Assembly (NCBI GenBank): GCA_902554355.1
Contig: CACDOC010000003.1
Span: forward strand, 1 to 64,000
Reading direction: 5' to 3'
DNA length: 64,000 nt
DNA from: an uncultured SAR86 cluster bacterium
GTDB taxonomy: Bacteria; Pseudomonadota; Gammaproteobacteria; Magnimaribacterales; Magnimaribacteraceae
Both the position numbers and the translations under genes were made by a program. Below are positions 40,096-49,308 of the stretch, in pieces. Under the pieces are notes generated by a model that was not told where the DNA came from, did not search any database, and saw nothing but the letters and a program-made list of their open reading frames with translations. Each line of letters opens with the position of its first letter. Position 1 is the first letter of the stretch.

Positions 40096-40887
40096 TTATT
40101 TGCCTTTCCAGTTAGGTGCTCTTTTTTCAGCAAAAGCTACTGGACCTTCTATAAAGTCTTCACTTTTATATAAAGCTTGCACAGCAGGATAATTATTATT
40201 TTGCATAGATTTTTCAAGATCAGACTCATCTAAATTCTTATAAGCCACTTCCTTAGTAGCTCTAATAGACATAGGTGAGCATGCCTCTATTTCTGAAGCC
40301 CATCTTCTAGCAGCATCCATTAGCTCAGCTTGAGGAACAACCTCATTAACAAACCCCAATTCTTTAGCTTCTTCAGCTCCTACATGACGACCAGTCAACA
40401 TCATGCCCATCGCATTTTTCATACCTATTTGTCTTGGTAATCTTTGAAGACCACCTGCAAGAGCAGCTAATCCAACTTTAGGTTCAGGTAATGCAAATCT
40501 TGCATTATCAGAAGCGATAATCAAATCGCATGCTAATGCAATCTCAAATCCTCCACCCATAGCGACACCATTAACAGCTGCAATAATCGGTTTATTTAGA
40601 TTAAAACGACTAGTAAGTCCTGCAAAACCAGATTCCGCCATACCTATACTTCTATCTCCTCCAGCCGCTTGATACTTTAAATCATTACCAGCAGAAAAAG
40701 CTCTATCACCAGAACCAGTAACTATACCTACCCAAAGATCTTCATCTTTAGCAAATTCATTCCACACTTCATCAAATTCAAGATGTGATGGTGGATGCAA
40801 AGAATTCATTACGTCAGGCCTATTGATAGTGACCTCTAAAATATGTCCGTTGATCTCAGTTGTTAAAAATTCATAATCAGTTTTCAT
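40096..40887 (-). CDS. Enoyl-CoA hydratase-related protein
   Basis: INRPDVMNSL, GDRAFSAGNDLK, NGVAMGGGFEIALACD. Confidence 0.9.
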   Translation of the reverse strand: MKTDYEFLTTEINGHILEVTINRPDVMNSLHPPSHLEFDEVWNEFAKDEDLWVGIVTGSGDRAFSAGNDLKYQAAGGDRSIGMAESGFAGLTSRFNLNKPIIAAVNGVAMGGGFEIALACDLIIASDNARFALPEPKVGLAALAGGLQRLPRQIGMKNAMGMMLTGRHVGAEEAKELGFVNEVVPQAELMDAARRWASEIEACSPMSIRATKEVAYKNLDESDLEKSMQNNNYPAVQALYKSEDFIEGPVAFAEKRAPNWKGK

Positions 40888-40957
40888 TTAAGTCTCCTTA
40901 TTAATATAGAAAGGATAACAGTCATTCTTTATAAGTTAAATAGGGTAAGATTATGAA

Positions 40958-41677
40958 ATGGATTCAAACTTAACACTTGGAATACTTTTAACGGATCATG
41001 TGGTTCCTAAGTTACTTAAAAAACATGGCGATCAAGATGAATTTTATGAGTATATCTTTAATAAAGTTGATCCTAGTATTAATTTAAAGGTCTACGATGT
41101 TGTAATTGATGACTATCCAAATGATATTGATGAGTGTGATGGCTATATTATTACCGGCAGTAAGCTTAGCACTTATGATGATGTTGATTGGATTAAACGC
41201 TTAGAAGAATACATCAGATTATTAGACGTTTCTAAAAAAAATCTTTTAGGTGTATGTTTTGGTCATCAATTAATAGCTCAAGCCTTAGGAGGTAAAGTTG
41301 AAAAGGCTAAAGTTGGCTGGACTTTGGGCATCCAAGCTTATAATTTTTTATCTAAGTTTCCATGGGTAAAAAATCACAATGAGTCAGTAAGATTAATTCA
41401 TTCTCATCAGGACCAAGTAACTGAATTGCCTACTAAGGCTGAATTAATAGCAAAGAACGATACTGTTCCCATTGCAATGTTTAGAATTGGTGATCATATT
41501 ATGTCTATGCAAGGTCATCCTGAATTTTCAGAAGAATATGCTCATGATGTCGCTAATATGAGAAAAGAAATATTAGGAGAAAAAATTTTTAGTAAAGCGA
41601 GCCAAAGCTTAATGCAAAAAGATTCAGATAGATTAGAAGTTACCCAGTGGTGGGTAGATTTTTTTAACAAGGATTAA
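40958..41677 (+). CDS. Class I glutamine amidotransferase (GMP synthase-like)
   Basis: LLGVCFGHQLIAQALGG, QGHPEFS. Confidence 0.9.
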   Translation: MDSNLTLGILLTDHVVPKLLKKHGDQDEFYEYIFNKVDPSINLKVYDVVIDDYPNDIDECDGYIITGSKLSTYDDVDWIKRLEEYIRLLDVSKKNLLGVCFGHQLIAQALGGKVEKAKVGWTLGIQAYNFLSKFPWVKNHNESVRLIHSHQDQVTELPTKAELIAKNDTVPIAMFRIGDHIMSMQGHPEFSEEYAHDVANMRKEILGEKIFSKASQSLMQKDSDRLEVTQWWVDFFNKD

Positions 41678-42483
41678 CCCTCAATCGTAATCCTCTCCAT
41701 TCTTCTTAACTCTGGCCAATAATCATTTACTGGCTTGTGAAGAACTGATCTATTGTCCCAAAAAGCAATTGAATTTTGCTCCCAATTAAATCTACACACA
41801 AATTTATCTTTTTGAATATGATCGAATAAAAATTCAAGCAAATCTTTAGATTCACTAGAATCCATATTTTCTATGTGCGAAGTAAATAACCTATTAACGT
41901 ATAAAACTTTTTTATTAGTAATAGGGTGAATTTTTACCACTGGATGTGAAATAGGGGGGTTCTCTATAAGAGCACCAGCCAATCTTTCTCTGCCACCTTC
42001 TTCCGCTAAACTTTCCTGAAATCCATGCTCGAAACTATGAATTGCGTTTAATCCTAATAATTTATCTTGCATTTCTTTATCAAGATCAGAAAAAGCTGCC
42101 GACAAGCTAGCAAATAAAGTATCACCCCCAGTTTCTGGAATAACTCTTCCTATTAAAATGCTACCTAGAGGAGGGCTTGCTTTAAAGGTCATGTCCGTAT
42201 GCCACTCTTCAATTTTAGAAGGGTTTTCACGATCATTTTCCAGGATAGTTATTTCAGGAAAACCTTCTACTGTTGGGTATGCTGGATGAGTCTGTAAGTT
42301 TCCAAAAAAAGAAGCAAATCTCTTATGATCTCTTGGACTTATGTTTTGATTTCTGAAGAAAAGAACTTCATTTTCAGCTAAACAAGAAAGTAATCCAATT
42401 GATGTTTTTTCAGAAATATTAGATAGATTAATATCTTCTATATAAGCACCCAGTTCATCGTCTTTTTTAATTACTTTAAACAT
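41674..42483 (-). CDS. TauD/TfdA family 2OG dioxygenase
   Basis: EWHTDMTF, ETGGDTLFAS, WDNRSVLHKP. Confidence 0.9.
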   Translation of the reverse strand: MFKVIKKDDELGAYIEDINLSNISEKTSIGLLSCLAENEVLFFRNQNISPRDHKRFASFFGNLQTHPAYPTVEGFPEITILENDRENPSKIEEWHTDMTFKASPPLGSILIGRVIPETGGDTLFASLSAAFSDLDKEMQDKLLGLNAIHSFEHGFQESLAEEGGRERLAGALIENPPISHPVVKIHPITNKKVLYVNRLFTSHIENMDSSESKDLLEFLFDHIQKDKFVCRFNWEQNSIAFWDNRSVLHKPVNDYWPELRRMERITIEG

Positions 42484-42525
42484 AATTTAGGTTAGGTTAT
42501 CAGAAACAGACAATAATTTATAAAT

Positions 42526-42993
42526 ATGAACATTGTTTTAACAAGACACGCTAAATCTAGCTGGGATAATTTGAATCTTACTGATCATGACCGCCCTTTG
42601 AATAGAAGAGGAAGGGAAGATGCAGAGCTTGTAGCTAAATATCTGGCTACTTATGAATATACATATAAAACTATATTGTGTAGCACATCAAAGAGAACAT
42701 CTGAGACGCTAGAGATTTTCTTAAACTATATCCACAAAGTAGATCAAATTAATTACCTATCTAACTTATATCATGCTTCAGCAGAGACTATAAGAAAGGA
42801 AATTACTACTTTAGACACAGATGGAACATATATGCTTTTAGGGCATAACCCTGGTATAGAAGACTTCTTAAGAAATCTCCATAAAGATACTTCTTTGAAA
42901 GTCCCCACATGCTCAATAGCTTTATTATCTAACCAAAATAATTACCTACGGTTAAATAAATTAATTACTCCAAAGGAATTAAAGTCACAATAA
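42526..42993 (+). CDS. SixA-like histidine phosphatase
   Basis: LTRHAKSSWDN RHG motif, LGHNPGIEDFL. Confidence 0.88.
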   Translation: MNIVLTRHAKSSWDNLNLTDHDRPLNRRGREDAELVAKYLATYEYTYKTILCSTSKRTSETLEIFLNYIHKVDQINYLSNLYHASAETIRKEITTLDTDGTYMLLGHNPGIEDFLRNLHKDTSLKVPTCSIALLSNQNNYLRLNKLITPKELKSQ

Positions 42994-43003
42994 GACTCTT
43001 TAC

Positions 43004-43056
43004 AATGTCACACAAATGTCATATAAAAGACACATATGTGACAATTATGTGACATA
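43004..43056 (+). promoter_or_regulatory. Pho-box-like array (two 11-bp-spaced pairs, opposite orientation)
   Basis: TGTCAC 43006 and TGTCAT 43017 (+ strand); GTGACA 43038 and GTGACA 43049 (TGTCAC pair on - strand). CATATG at 43033 is 16 bp after the start of the second + half-site. Confidence 0.65.
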
Positions 43057-43068
43057 TAAGGAGTAAAC

Positions 43069-43524
43069 ATGAAATTAATCGTCAAAATAATTAGTTTAAG
43101 TCTAATAATGATTTCTTCTTATACATATTCGGAGTCCAATCACGGATCTCTTTTCTCATTTACAGAAAATATGCTAGAAATCGAAGGATCTGCTCCTAAT
43201 ATAATATTTTCAAGCAATGATGAGATAGGTGAATTATGCTCAGATGAAATGATTGCTTGCTTTAGGTCCGATAAACCTTCAAATATATATATTCAAGCTG
43301 GACTCGGCGAAGACTTGATTAATGCTACATTAGTTGGTCTTATGTCTGATTATTTACAATTTAATGAAAATAAAAATATAGATTATTTAAAGAGTTGTAA
43401 TGTTCAAGTAGACTATCTTTTAAGCTCATTTAAGGTAAATAAAGCCAAGATTTATAAAGCTACTGCTTGTGGAAGGAAAACTATTTCACATAAAGAGATG
43501 GAAATTCTTCTAGCATCAAAATAA
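43069..43524 (+). CDS. Exported protein of unknown function
   Basis: 151 aa, signal peptide, four Cys after signal; AAGGAG RBS upstream. Confidence 0.6.
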   Translation: MKLIVKIISLSLIMISSYTYSESNHGSLFSFTENMLEIEGSAPNIIFSSNDEIGELCSDEMIACFRSDKPSNIYIQAGLGEDLINATLVGLMSDYLQFNENKNIDYLKSCNVQVDYLLSSFKVNKAKIYKATACGRKTISHKEMEILLASK

Positions 43525-43540
43525 ATTTCTTAGGGAGAAA

Positions 43541-43569
43541 AAAAGAGGGACTTGATCCCTCTTTTTTTT
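43541..43569 (+). terminator. Rho-independent terminator
   Basis: AAGAGGGA cttga TCCCTCTT followed by T-run. Confidence 0.85.
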
Positions 43570-43586
43570 CAAATTAGAAACTTAAC

Positions 43587-43619
43587 ATTCACAAGTTTGT
43601 AATCCTATAAGTTTAAGAT
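43587..43619 (+). promoter_or_regulatory. Degenerate Pho-box-like element upstream of plcP-like gene
   Basis: ATTCAC 43587 and TGTAAT 43598 (11-bp spacing); TAAGAT at 43614 at offset +16. Confidence 0.35.
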
Positions 43620-43672
43620 TTGCACCATATATAGTTTTAAAATTTCTTAAAACCACAATATGTTGTAGATTT

Positions 43673-44470
43673 ATGATAAATTTAGATAACAAATGCTCTC
43701 ATTTTAAAACCATTTGGCTCAGCGATATACACCTAGGAACAAAAGGTTGCCAAGCTGAAAAACTATTAGATTTCCTGTACGAATATTCTTGCGATAAACT
43801 TTATTTGGTAGGGGACATAATTGATGGATGGAGATTAAGCCAAAATTTTTACTGGCCTCAATCTCACTCCAATATTGTAAGAAGATTGCTTTCCTTTTCA
43901 AAACAAGGAACAGAGATCATTTTTATTACTGGAAATCATGATGAATTTCTTAGATCCTTCTCTCCTTTGAATTTAGGAAACATAAAAATACTTGATGAGG
44001 ATGTGCATAACGCTGAAGACGGTCGAGAAATCCTCATAATTCACGGTGATGAATATGATGTTGTAACAAAATATAGCAGATGGCTTGCAGTTTTAGGATC
44101 TATTGGTTATGAAATACTTATGACTTTCAATCGCTTGTGGAATGCACTTAGAAAAATATTAGGCTATAAGAATTATTGGTCCCTCTCTGCCTTTGTTAAA
44201 CATAAAGTCAAATCAGCGGTTAATTTTATAAGCGATTTTGAAGAGACACTTGCACTAGCTTGCAAGAAGAAAGGATACCAAGGGGTCATCTCAGGTCACA
44301 TTCACCATGCAGAAATAAGAAAAATCCAAGGAATAGATTATATGAATTGTGGTGATTGGGTTGAGTCCTGTACAGCACTAGTAGAAAACGAGGATGGTAT
44401 CATCGAAATAATTCAATATGGAGAATTAACAAATAAAAATATTCTCGATATAGCCAATAAAGTTGCATGA
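43673..44470 (+). CDS. plcP: PlcP-like phospholipase C / metallophosphoesterase (LpxH-related)
   Basis: LSDIHLGTKGCQAEKLLDFL, VGDIIDGWRL..YWPQSH, GNHDEFLR, HGDEYD, GHIHHAEI, NCGDWVESCTALVE: matches bacterial PlcP pattern; followed by GT4 gene. Confidence 0.75.
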   Translation: MINLDNKCSHFKTIWLSDIHLGTKGCQAEKLLDFLYEYSCDKLYLVGDIIDGWRLSQNFYWPQSHSNIVRRLLSFSKQGTEIIFITGNHDEFLRSFSPLNLGNIKILDEDVHNAEDGREILIIHGDEYDVVTKYSRWLAVLGSIGYEILMTFNRLWNALRKILGYKNYWSLSAFVKHKVKSAVNFISDFEETLALACKKKGYQGVISGHIHHAEIRKIQGIDYMNCGDWVESCTALVENEDGIIEIIQYGELTNKNILDIANKVA

Positions 44471-45468
44471 AGATTGTAATTGTTACAGATGCGTGGTTTC
44501 CTCAGGTAAATGGTGTTGTAACAACATTAAATTTTCTTAAAAAAGAATTGGAAAAACAAAATTATCAAGTAGATATTATCCATCCCGGTCTATTTAGAAC
44601 CTCTTCATTTTCTATTTATCCTGAAATTTCATTAGCGATGAACCCTTGGAAAGTAAAAAACTATATAAATGAAGATATGGACTATTTACATATTGCAACA
44701 GAAGGTCCTTTGGGTTTGTTTGCAAGAAATTTTGCAATTCGAAATAATATTGAATTTACTACAGCAATACATACTAAATTTCCTGAATACCTAAAAAAGA
44801 TTCTCTTTATTCCATTGTCCTTAACTTATGGATATTTGAAATGGTTTCACGGACCAACACACAAAACACTAGTAAATACTAATTCACAGATTGAAGAACT
44901 TTCTTCAATAGGATTTAAAAATTTAGTTTTGTGGAGTAGAGCGATTGATAGAAATATTTTTTATCCTCGAAAAAAGTTATCTAACAAGGATTATTTGTTA
45001 TATGTGGGTAGAATCTCGAAAGAAAAAAATCTTGAAGATTTTTTAAACCTAGACACAATTAAACAAAAAATTGTGGTTGGATCTGGCCCTATGCTCAATG
45101 AATATAAAAAGAATTATAGAACTGTAGAGTTTGTGGGTCCTAAATTTGAAAACGAACTTGCGCAATATTATTCTGACGCCTCTGTTTTTGTTTTTCCATC
45201 CAAGACAGATACATATGGAATAGTTATGATTGAGGCATTGGCTTGTGGAACACCTGTAGCTGCATATCCTGTAACAGGACCAAAGGATATCATCATTAAT
45301 GAGATTAACGGATACCTCCATCACGATCTACTTACGGCTGTTTCACTTGCTGAGAATATAAATTCTAAATTTTGCGAAGAGTCAATCGAATCCTTGTCCT
45401 GGAGCAATGTAGCAAATACTTTTTTGGGAACTTTGATTCCAGCAAGACCTAAGCTCATTAATACTTAA
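44467..45468 (+). CDS. GT4 glycosyltransferase, Agt-like (diacylglycerol glucosyl/glucuronosyl transferase candidate)
   Basis: VTDAWFPQVNGVVTTL, YVGRISKEKNLEDFL, FPSKTDTYGIVMIEALACGTPVAAYPV; 4-bp overlap with plcP. Confidence 0.75.
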   Translation: MKIVIVTDAWFPQVNGVVTTLNFLKKELEKQNYQVDIIHPGLFRTSSFSIYPEISLAMNPWKVKNYINEDMDYLHIATEGPLGLFARNFAIRNNIEFTTAIHTKFPEYLKKILFIPLSLTYGYLKWFHGPTHKTLVNTNSQIEELSSIGFKNLVLWSRAIDRNIFYPRKKLSNKDYLLYVGRISKEKNLEDFLNLDTIKQKIVVGSGPMLNEYKKNYRTVEFVGPKFENELAQYYSDASVFVFPSKTDTYGIVMIEALACGTPVAAYPVTGPKDIIINEINGYLHHDLLTAVSLAENINSKFCEESIESLSWSNVANTFLGTLIPARPKLINT

Positions 45469-45518
45469 ATTTTTTTACTTCATGCAAAGTGATTAATTAG
45501 CTAAAATTGAAGTTCATT

Positions 45519-45938
45519 ATGAATACAAAGAAGGGAATAACTTTTGGTGCATTTGACTTATTTCATGCAGGTCACATTCTCATGTTACAAGAAGCTAGAA
45601 CCGTATGTGATTATTTGATAGTTTGCATACAAACCGATCCGAGCATTGACAGAAAATCTAAAAATGCTCCAGTTCAGTCAATAGTAGAAAGACAAATTCA
45701 GGTTACAGCTTGTAAATATGTTGATGAAGTTCTCATTTATGACACTGAATCAGATCTGCTAGAAATTCTAGACACTGTTGAATGGGATGTCAGAATCTTA
45801 GGTGATGAATATCAGGATAAAGACTTTACTGGTCGAGAAAAATACCTTGAAAAATGCTATTTTAATAAGCGACCTCATACTTTTTCCAGTTCTGAATTGA
45901 GAAAAAGAGTAGCTGATAAACACTTCAAAGCAAATTAA
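45519..45938 (+). CDS. Glycerol-3-phosphate cytidylyltransferase-like (TagD-family) nucleotidyltransferase
   Basis: GAFDLFHAGHILML (HxGH); ATG at 45519 preferred over TTG at 45507. Confidence 0.75.
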   Translation: MNTKKGITFGAFDLFHAGHILMLQEARTVCDYLIVCIQTDPSIDRKSKNAPVQSIVERQIQVTACKYVDEVLIYDTESDLLEILDTVEWDVRILGDEYQDKDFTGREKYLEKCYFNKRPHTFSSSELRKRVADKHFKAN

Positions 45939-45970
45939 GTCACAGAAAATTAATAAATAATTTTCATATC

Positions 45971-45992
45971 TGTCACTTTGTGACATTATAAT
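45971..45992 (+). promoter_or_regulatory. Pho-box-like palindrome and -10 of phoB
   Basis: TGTCACTTTGTGACA 45971-45985; TATAAT 45987-45992, offset +16 from TGTCAC. Confidence 0.55.
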
Positions 45993-45998
45993 TGATGT

Positions 45999-46685
45999 AT
46001 GGCAAAACACATTTTAGTTGTTGAAGACGAACCTGATCTAAGAACTACTCTTGAATTTAATTTAAAGTCTGAAGGATATAAAGTTAAATCTGCTGCGGAT
46101 GGTGAAGCCGCAATTACTGAAATAGGAAAAAAAGTACCTGATCTTGTGCTTCTTGATTTAATGCTACCTGATATGTCGGGACTTGAAGTTTGTAAAAAAA
46201 TTAGAAATGAGTCTTTCAGCAATCAAGTCTTTATCATCATGTTGACTGCAAAGGGAGAAGAAGTAGATAGAGTTGTGGGATTTGAACTAGGTGCCGATGA
46301 CTATGTAGTCAAACCTTTTAGTGTTAGAGAGCTTATGTTACGAATTTCATCAATCTTAAAAAGAGGATCAGAAACAAATACTAGCAAAGAACAAATTTCT
46401 ATTGGTGATGTTGAAATTAATTTAGCTTCACATAGAGTTTTTATAAGTGGTCTTGAAATTGAACTTACTGCAAAAGAATTTGAATTACTCAAATACCTGG
46501 CGGAACGCAATGGAAGAATTCAAACCAGAGAGGTATTACTGGAACAAGTATGGGGTTATAACAATTCAGTAACGACTAGGACTGTGGACACTCATATTAA
46601 AAGACTTAGATCTAAAATCGGTGATGTTGGATCAAAAATAGAAACTGTAAGAGGTGTAGGTTATCGCTTTAATTACGTCGTATAA
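45999..46685 (+). CDS. phoB: Phosphate response regulator PhoB
   Basis: Receiver (EDEPDLRTTLEFNLKSEGY, DLVLLDLMLPDMSG, GADDYVVKPFS) + OmpR-type wHTH (GYNNSVTTRTVDTHIKRLRSKI). Confidence 0.88.
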   Translation: MAKHILVVEDEPDLRTTLEFNLKSEGYKVKSAADGEAAITEIGKKVPDLVLLDLMLPDMSGLEVCKKIRNESFSNQVFIIMLTAKGEEVDRVVGFELGADDYVVKPFSVRELMLRISSILKRGSETNTSKEQISIGDVEINLASHRVFISGLEIELTAKEFELLKYLAERNGRIQTREVLLEQVWGYNNSVTTRTVDTHIKRLRSKIGDVGSKIETVRGVGYRFNYVV

Positions 46686-46692
46686 TCTATGA

Positions 46693-48426
46693 ATGGATAT
46701 TAGATGGAGGATCTTCTGGTCTACTTTTCTGCTTACATCGATGACTGTTCTCAGTCTAGGATATTTACTCTTAGAAAGAACAGGTGATTATTTATTAGAA
46801 CAATTAGACTCGGAGCTAACTTCTGAAGCGAAAGGTGCAATTTTTATACTTTCTAATCCAGAGTATGAAATTACCAGTTACCAAACACTTTCACGACAAC
46901 TCTCAGATGCATATGGCTTTAGAGTTTCTCTCATCAAATCAAACGGTGAAGTTGTAGGCGACTCAGATGTCGAAGAGGAAGATCTTAAGAAACTGGACAA
47001 TCACTACAATAGACCCGAAATTCAAGCAGCTATTTATAATAATATTGGAAAAGCAACTCGTTATAGTAATACCTTAAAAACAGATATGAGGTATCTCGCT
47101 TTAGCATCAAATAAAGCAGGAGAAATAAGCTTTGTTCGATTCGCCGTTCCATTATCTGAAATAGATGCCACATTACTGGTTCTGCAAAATTCTGTATATG
47201 GATTTTTGTTCGTATCCTTATTAATTGCTGTACTTTTAAGTTATTTATTGTCTAGATTTCTAACTCTTGAGTATATTGAATTAATATCAAGTGCCAGAAA
47301 ATTAGCTAAGACAAGTGGTATGAAGGGATCGAAAAGAGCTGCGGTAGAGCAGATAAGTTCTAATTTAATTGAAATTCAAGGGGCACTTAAAGAGGAATTC
47401 ACTGCTATTGCCAATGAAAGAAATCAGTTTGGGAATGCTCTTGAAGAAATGGGACAGGGTGTAATTTCGATTAACAAAAATGGAATAATAGAATTAACCA
47501 ACCCAGCTGCCAGTAAACTGTTAGGTGTAGATAACCTGTCTGCAGGAGATTCTTTTATGGAAAAGGTGTCAATATCTGGATTACAAGACCTAATAAAAGA
47601 AACTTCTTCTTCAGAGCCTGGGTTAGATGAGATCGAAATACACCAACCTTTTTATCGAGCTTTTATTGCTAGTGCTAGCTTTAATCCCGATACAGAAGAG
47701 TCGTTACTCGTATTTTCAGATATTACTAGAATAAAAAAACTAGAATCTGCGAGAAGTGACTTTATCGGTAATGTTTCTCATGAACTAAGAACACCTATTT
47801 CAGTGCTTCTAGCCTCTTCAGAAACTATTCTTAATGCAGATATAAAAAAGGAAAAAGATCTAAAACATTTTGTCAAAGCTATACACCGAAATGCTGAGAG
47901 ACTTAAAAGCTTAGTAGATGATCTTCTGCACTTATCGCGCATAGAGGGTGGCAGTCTTAACATGACTATCGAGAAGATAAATCTTGATTACATAGTCAAA
48001 TCAATCATATTGAATCTAGAGCAAGAAGCTCTTAAGAAGGGTATAAAAATCGAACCTCTGGTTGATAAAAGAATTGAAGTATTATCGGACTTCATTTCTT
48101 TAGATATAATTATTTCTAATTATTTAAATAACGCTATAGCTTATTCTCCGAGCAATTCAAAAATCTTAATTACTGCAGAAGATGCAGGTGGAAAAATAAG
48201 GTTATCTGTTAAGGATGAGGGAGAGGGTATTCCTGAAAAATATAAAGATAAAGTTTTTCAAAGATTTTTCAGAGTTGACAAAGGAAGGTCCCTGAACCAG
48301 GGTGGTACTGGGCTTGGGTTATCAATAGTCAAAAACCTAGCTTCAACTCTTTCCTGTCCATTTGGAGTTGAAAATCTAGAGCCCAATGGATCAAGTTTTT
48401 GGATAGAGCTAAATAAATCAACTTAA
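46693..48426 (+). CDS. phoR: Phosphate sensor histidine kinase PhoR
   Basis: PAS + SDFIGNVSHELRTPISVLL H-box, GGTGLGLSIVK; operonic with phoB. Confidence 0.85.
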   Translation: MDIRWRIFWSTFLLTSMTVLSLGYLLLERTGDYLLEQLDSELTSEAKGAIFILSNPEYEITSYQTLSRQLSDAYGFRVSLIKSNGEVVGDSDVEEEDLKKLDNHYNRPEIQAAIYNNIGKATRYSNTLKTDMRYLALASNKAGEISFVRFAVPLSEIDATLLVLQNSVYGFLFVSLLIAVLLSYLLSRFLTLEYIELISSARKLAKTSGMKGSKRAAVEQISSNLIEIQGALKEEFTAIANERNQFGNALEEMGQGVISINKNGIIELTNPAASKLLGVDNLSAGDSFMEKVSISGLQDLIKETSSSEPGLDEIEIHQPFYRAFIASASFNPDTEESLLVFSDITRIKKLESARSDFIGNVSHELRTPISVLLASSETILNADIKKEKDLKHFVKAIHRNAERLKSLVDDLLHLSRIEGGSLNMTIEKINLDYIVKSIILNLEQEALKKGIKIEPLVDKRIEVLSDFISLDIIISNYLNNAIAYSPSNSKILITAEDAGGKIRLSVKDEGEGIPEKYKDKVFQRFFRVDKGRSLNQGGTGLGLSIVKNLASTLSCPFGVENLEPNGSSFWIELNKST

Positions 48427-49308
48427 ATTTTCGTTAAGATATTCATAAGCCAGGGCGTCACAAATTCCCCAATCTATTGCGAAAAGCTTATTTATATTAG
48501 AGTGTTCTAAAATAAAAGAAAAAATATCTGCAGCTGGAACTATTACATCTGCTCTATCTTCTGCAAGACCATAAAGATTTATTCGATCAACAACTGGCAT
48601 CTTAGATAAATTGATTCTGATCTTTTCAAATTTCTCTCGTTCTAAAGGATTGTATTTATCTATTTCAAGAATCTTAAAAATTCTCCTTATATTGCCACCG
48701 ATACCCACTAAAGCGTCTGCATTATTTTCTTTAAGTAAATTTAAAAAGGCTTTTAACTTTTCCCATTCTTTTATGCTATCTTTACCCTTCATTATTCTCA
48801 CAGCACCGAGATCAAATGATTCATACAACTCTTTGGAGGCATTGAGCATATAAATTTCTGTACTGCCTCCCCCAACATCAACATAGATTGGTTTATTCAG
48901 GTTTTCAATTTTTCTTGTATTCGCATTTCTTAGGCAATAGGCTTCTTGTTTACCACTTAATATACTAACGGATGTTTGACAGGCTTCTTCAATCTTGCTG
49001 CATATTTCACTTCCATTTAGTGCATTCCTGGTGGCCGATGTTGCACAGATTCCGGCCCATTTTATATTCCTTTTTTGTACTTTCTTAGAAAGTTTTTTAA
49101 GCTCCTCAATAATTCTTTTTTCTGATTTTTCTGAAATCCTATTTGTTTCAAATACATCTTGACCCAGCCTAAGATCAATTCTTTTAAAGGTATCTAACTC
49201 TAATGGGTACAGTTTTTTTGATCTTCTAATCCTAAATTGTTTGAACTTAATTGCATTTGATCCAATATCTACGGCAGCAATACGCTGGAAAGTTTTCTTT
49301 GATTTCAA
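48418..49308 (-). CDS. ppx: Ppx/GppA exopolyphosphatase-like protein
   Basis: AAVDIGSNAIKF, ATSATRNALNG, YVDVGGGSTEIY. Confidence 0.85.
   Translation of the reverse strand: MKSKKTFQRIAAVDIGSNAIKFKQFRIRRSKKLYPLELDTFKRIDLRLGQDVFETNRISEKSEKRIIEELKKLSKKVQKRNIKWAGICATSATRNALNGSEICSKIEEACQTSVSILSGKQEAYCLRNANTRKIENLNKPIYVDVGGGSTEIYMLNASKELYESFDLGAVRIMKGKDSIKEWEKLKAFLNLLKENNADALVGIGGNIRRIFKILEIDKYNPLEREKFEKIRINLSKMPVVDRINLYGLAEDRADVIVPAADIFSFILEHSNINKLFAIDWGICDALAYEYLNENLS

Noticed and set aside
45971-45985. TGTCACNNNGTGACA palindrome as an FNR/CRP-type or other dimeric regulator site
   Set aside because: Cannot be excluded, but the same words recur on 11-bp phasing with fixed -10 spacing next to P genes, which fits PhoB better.
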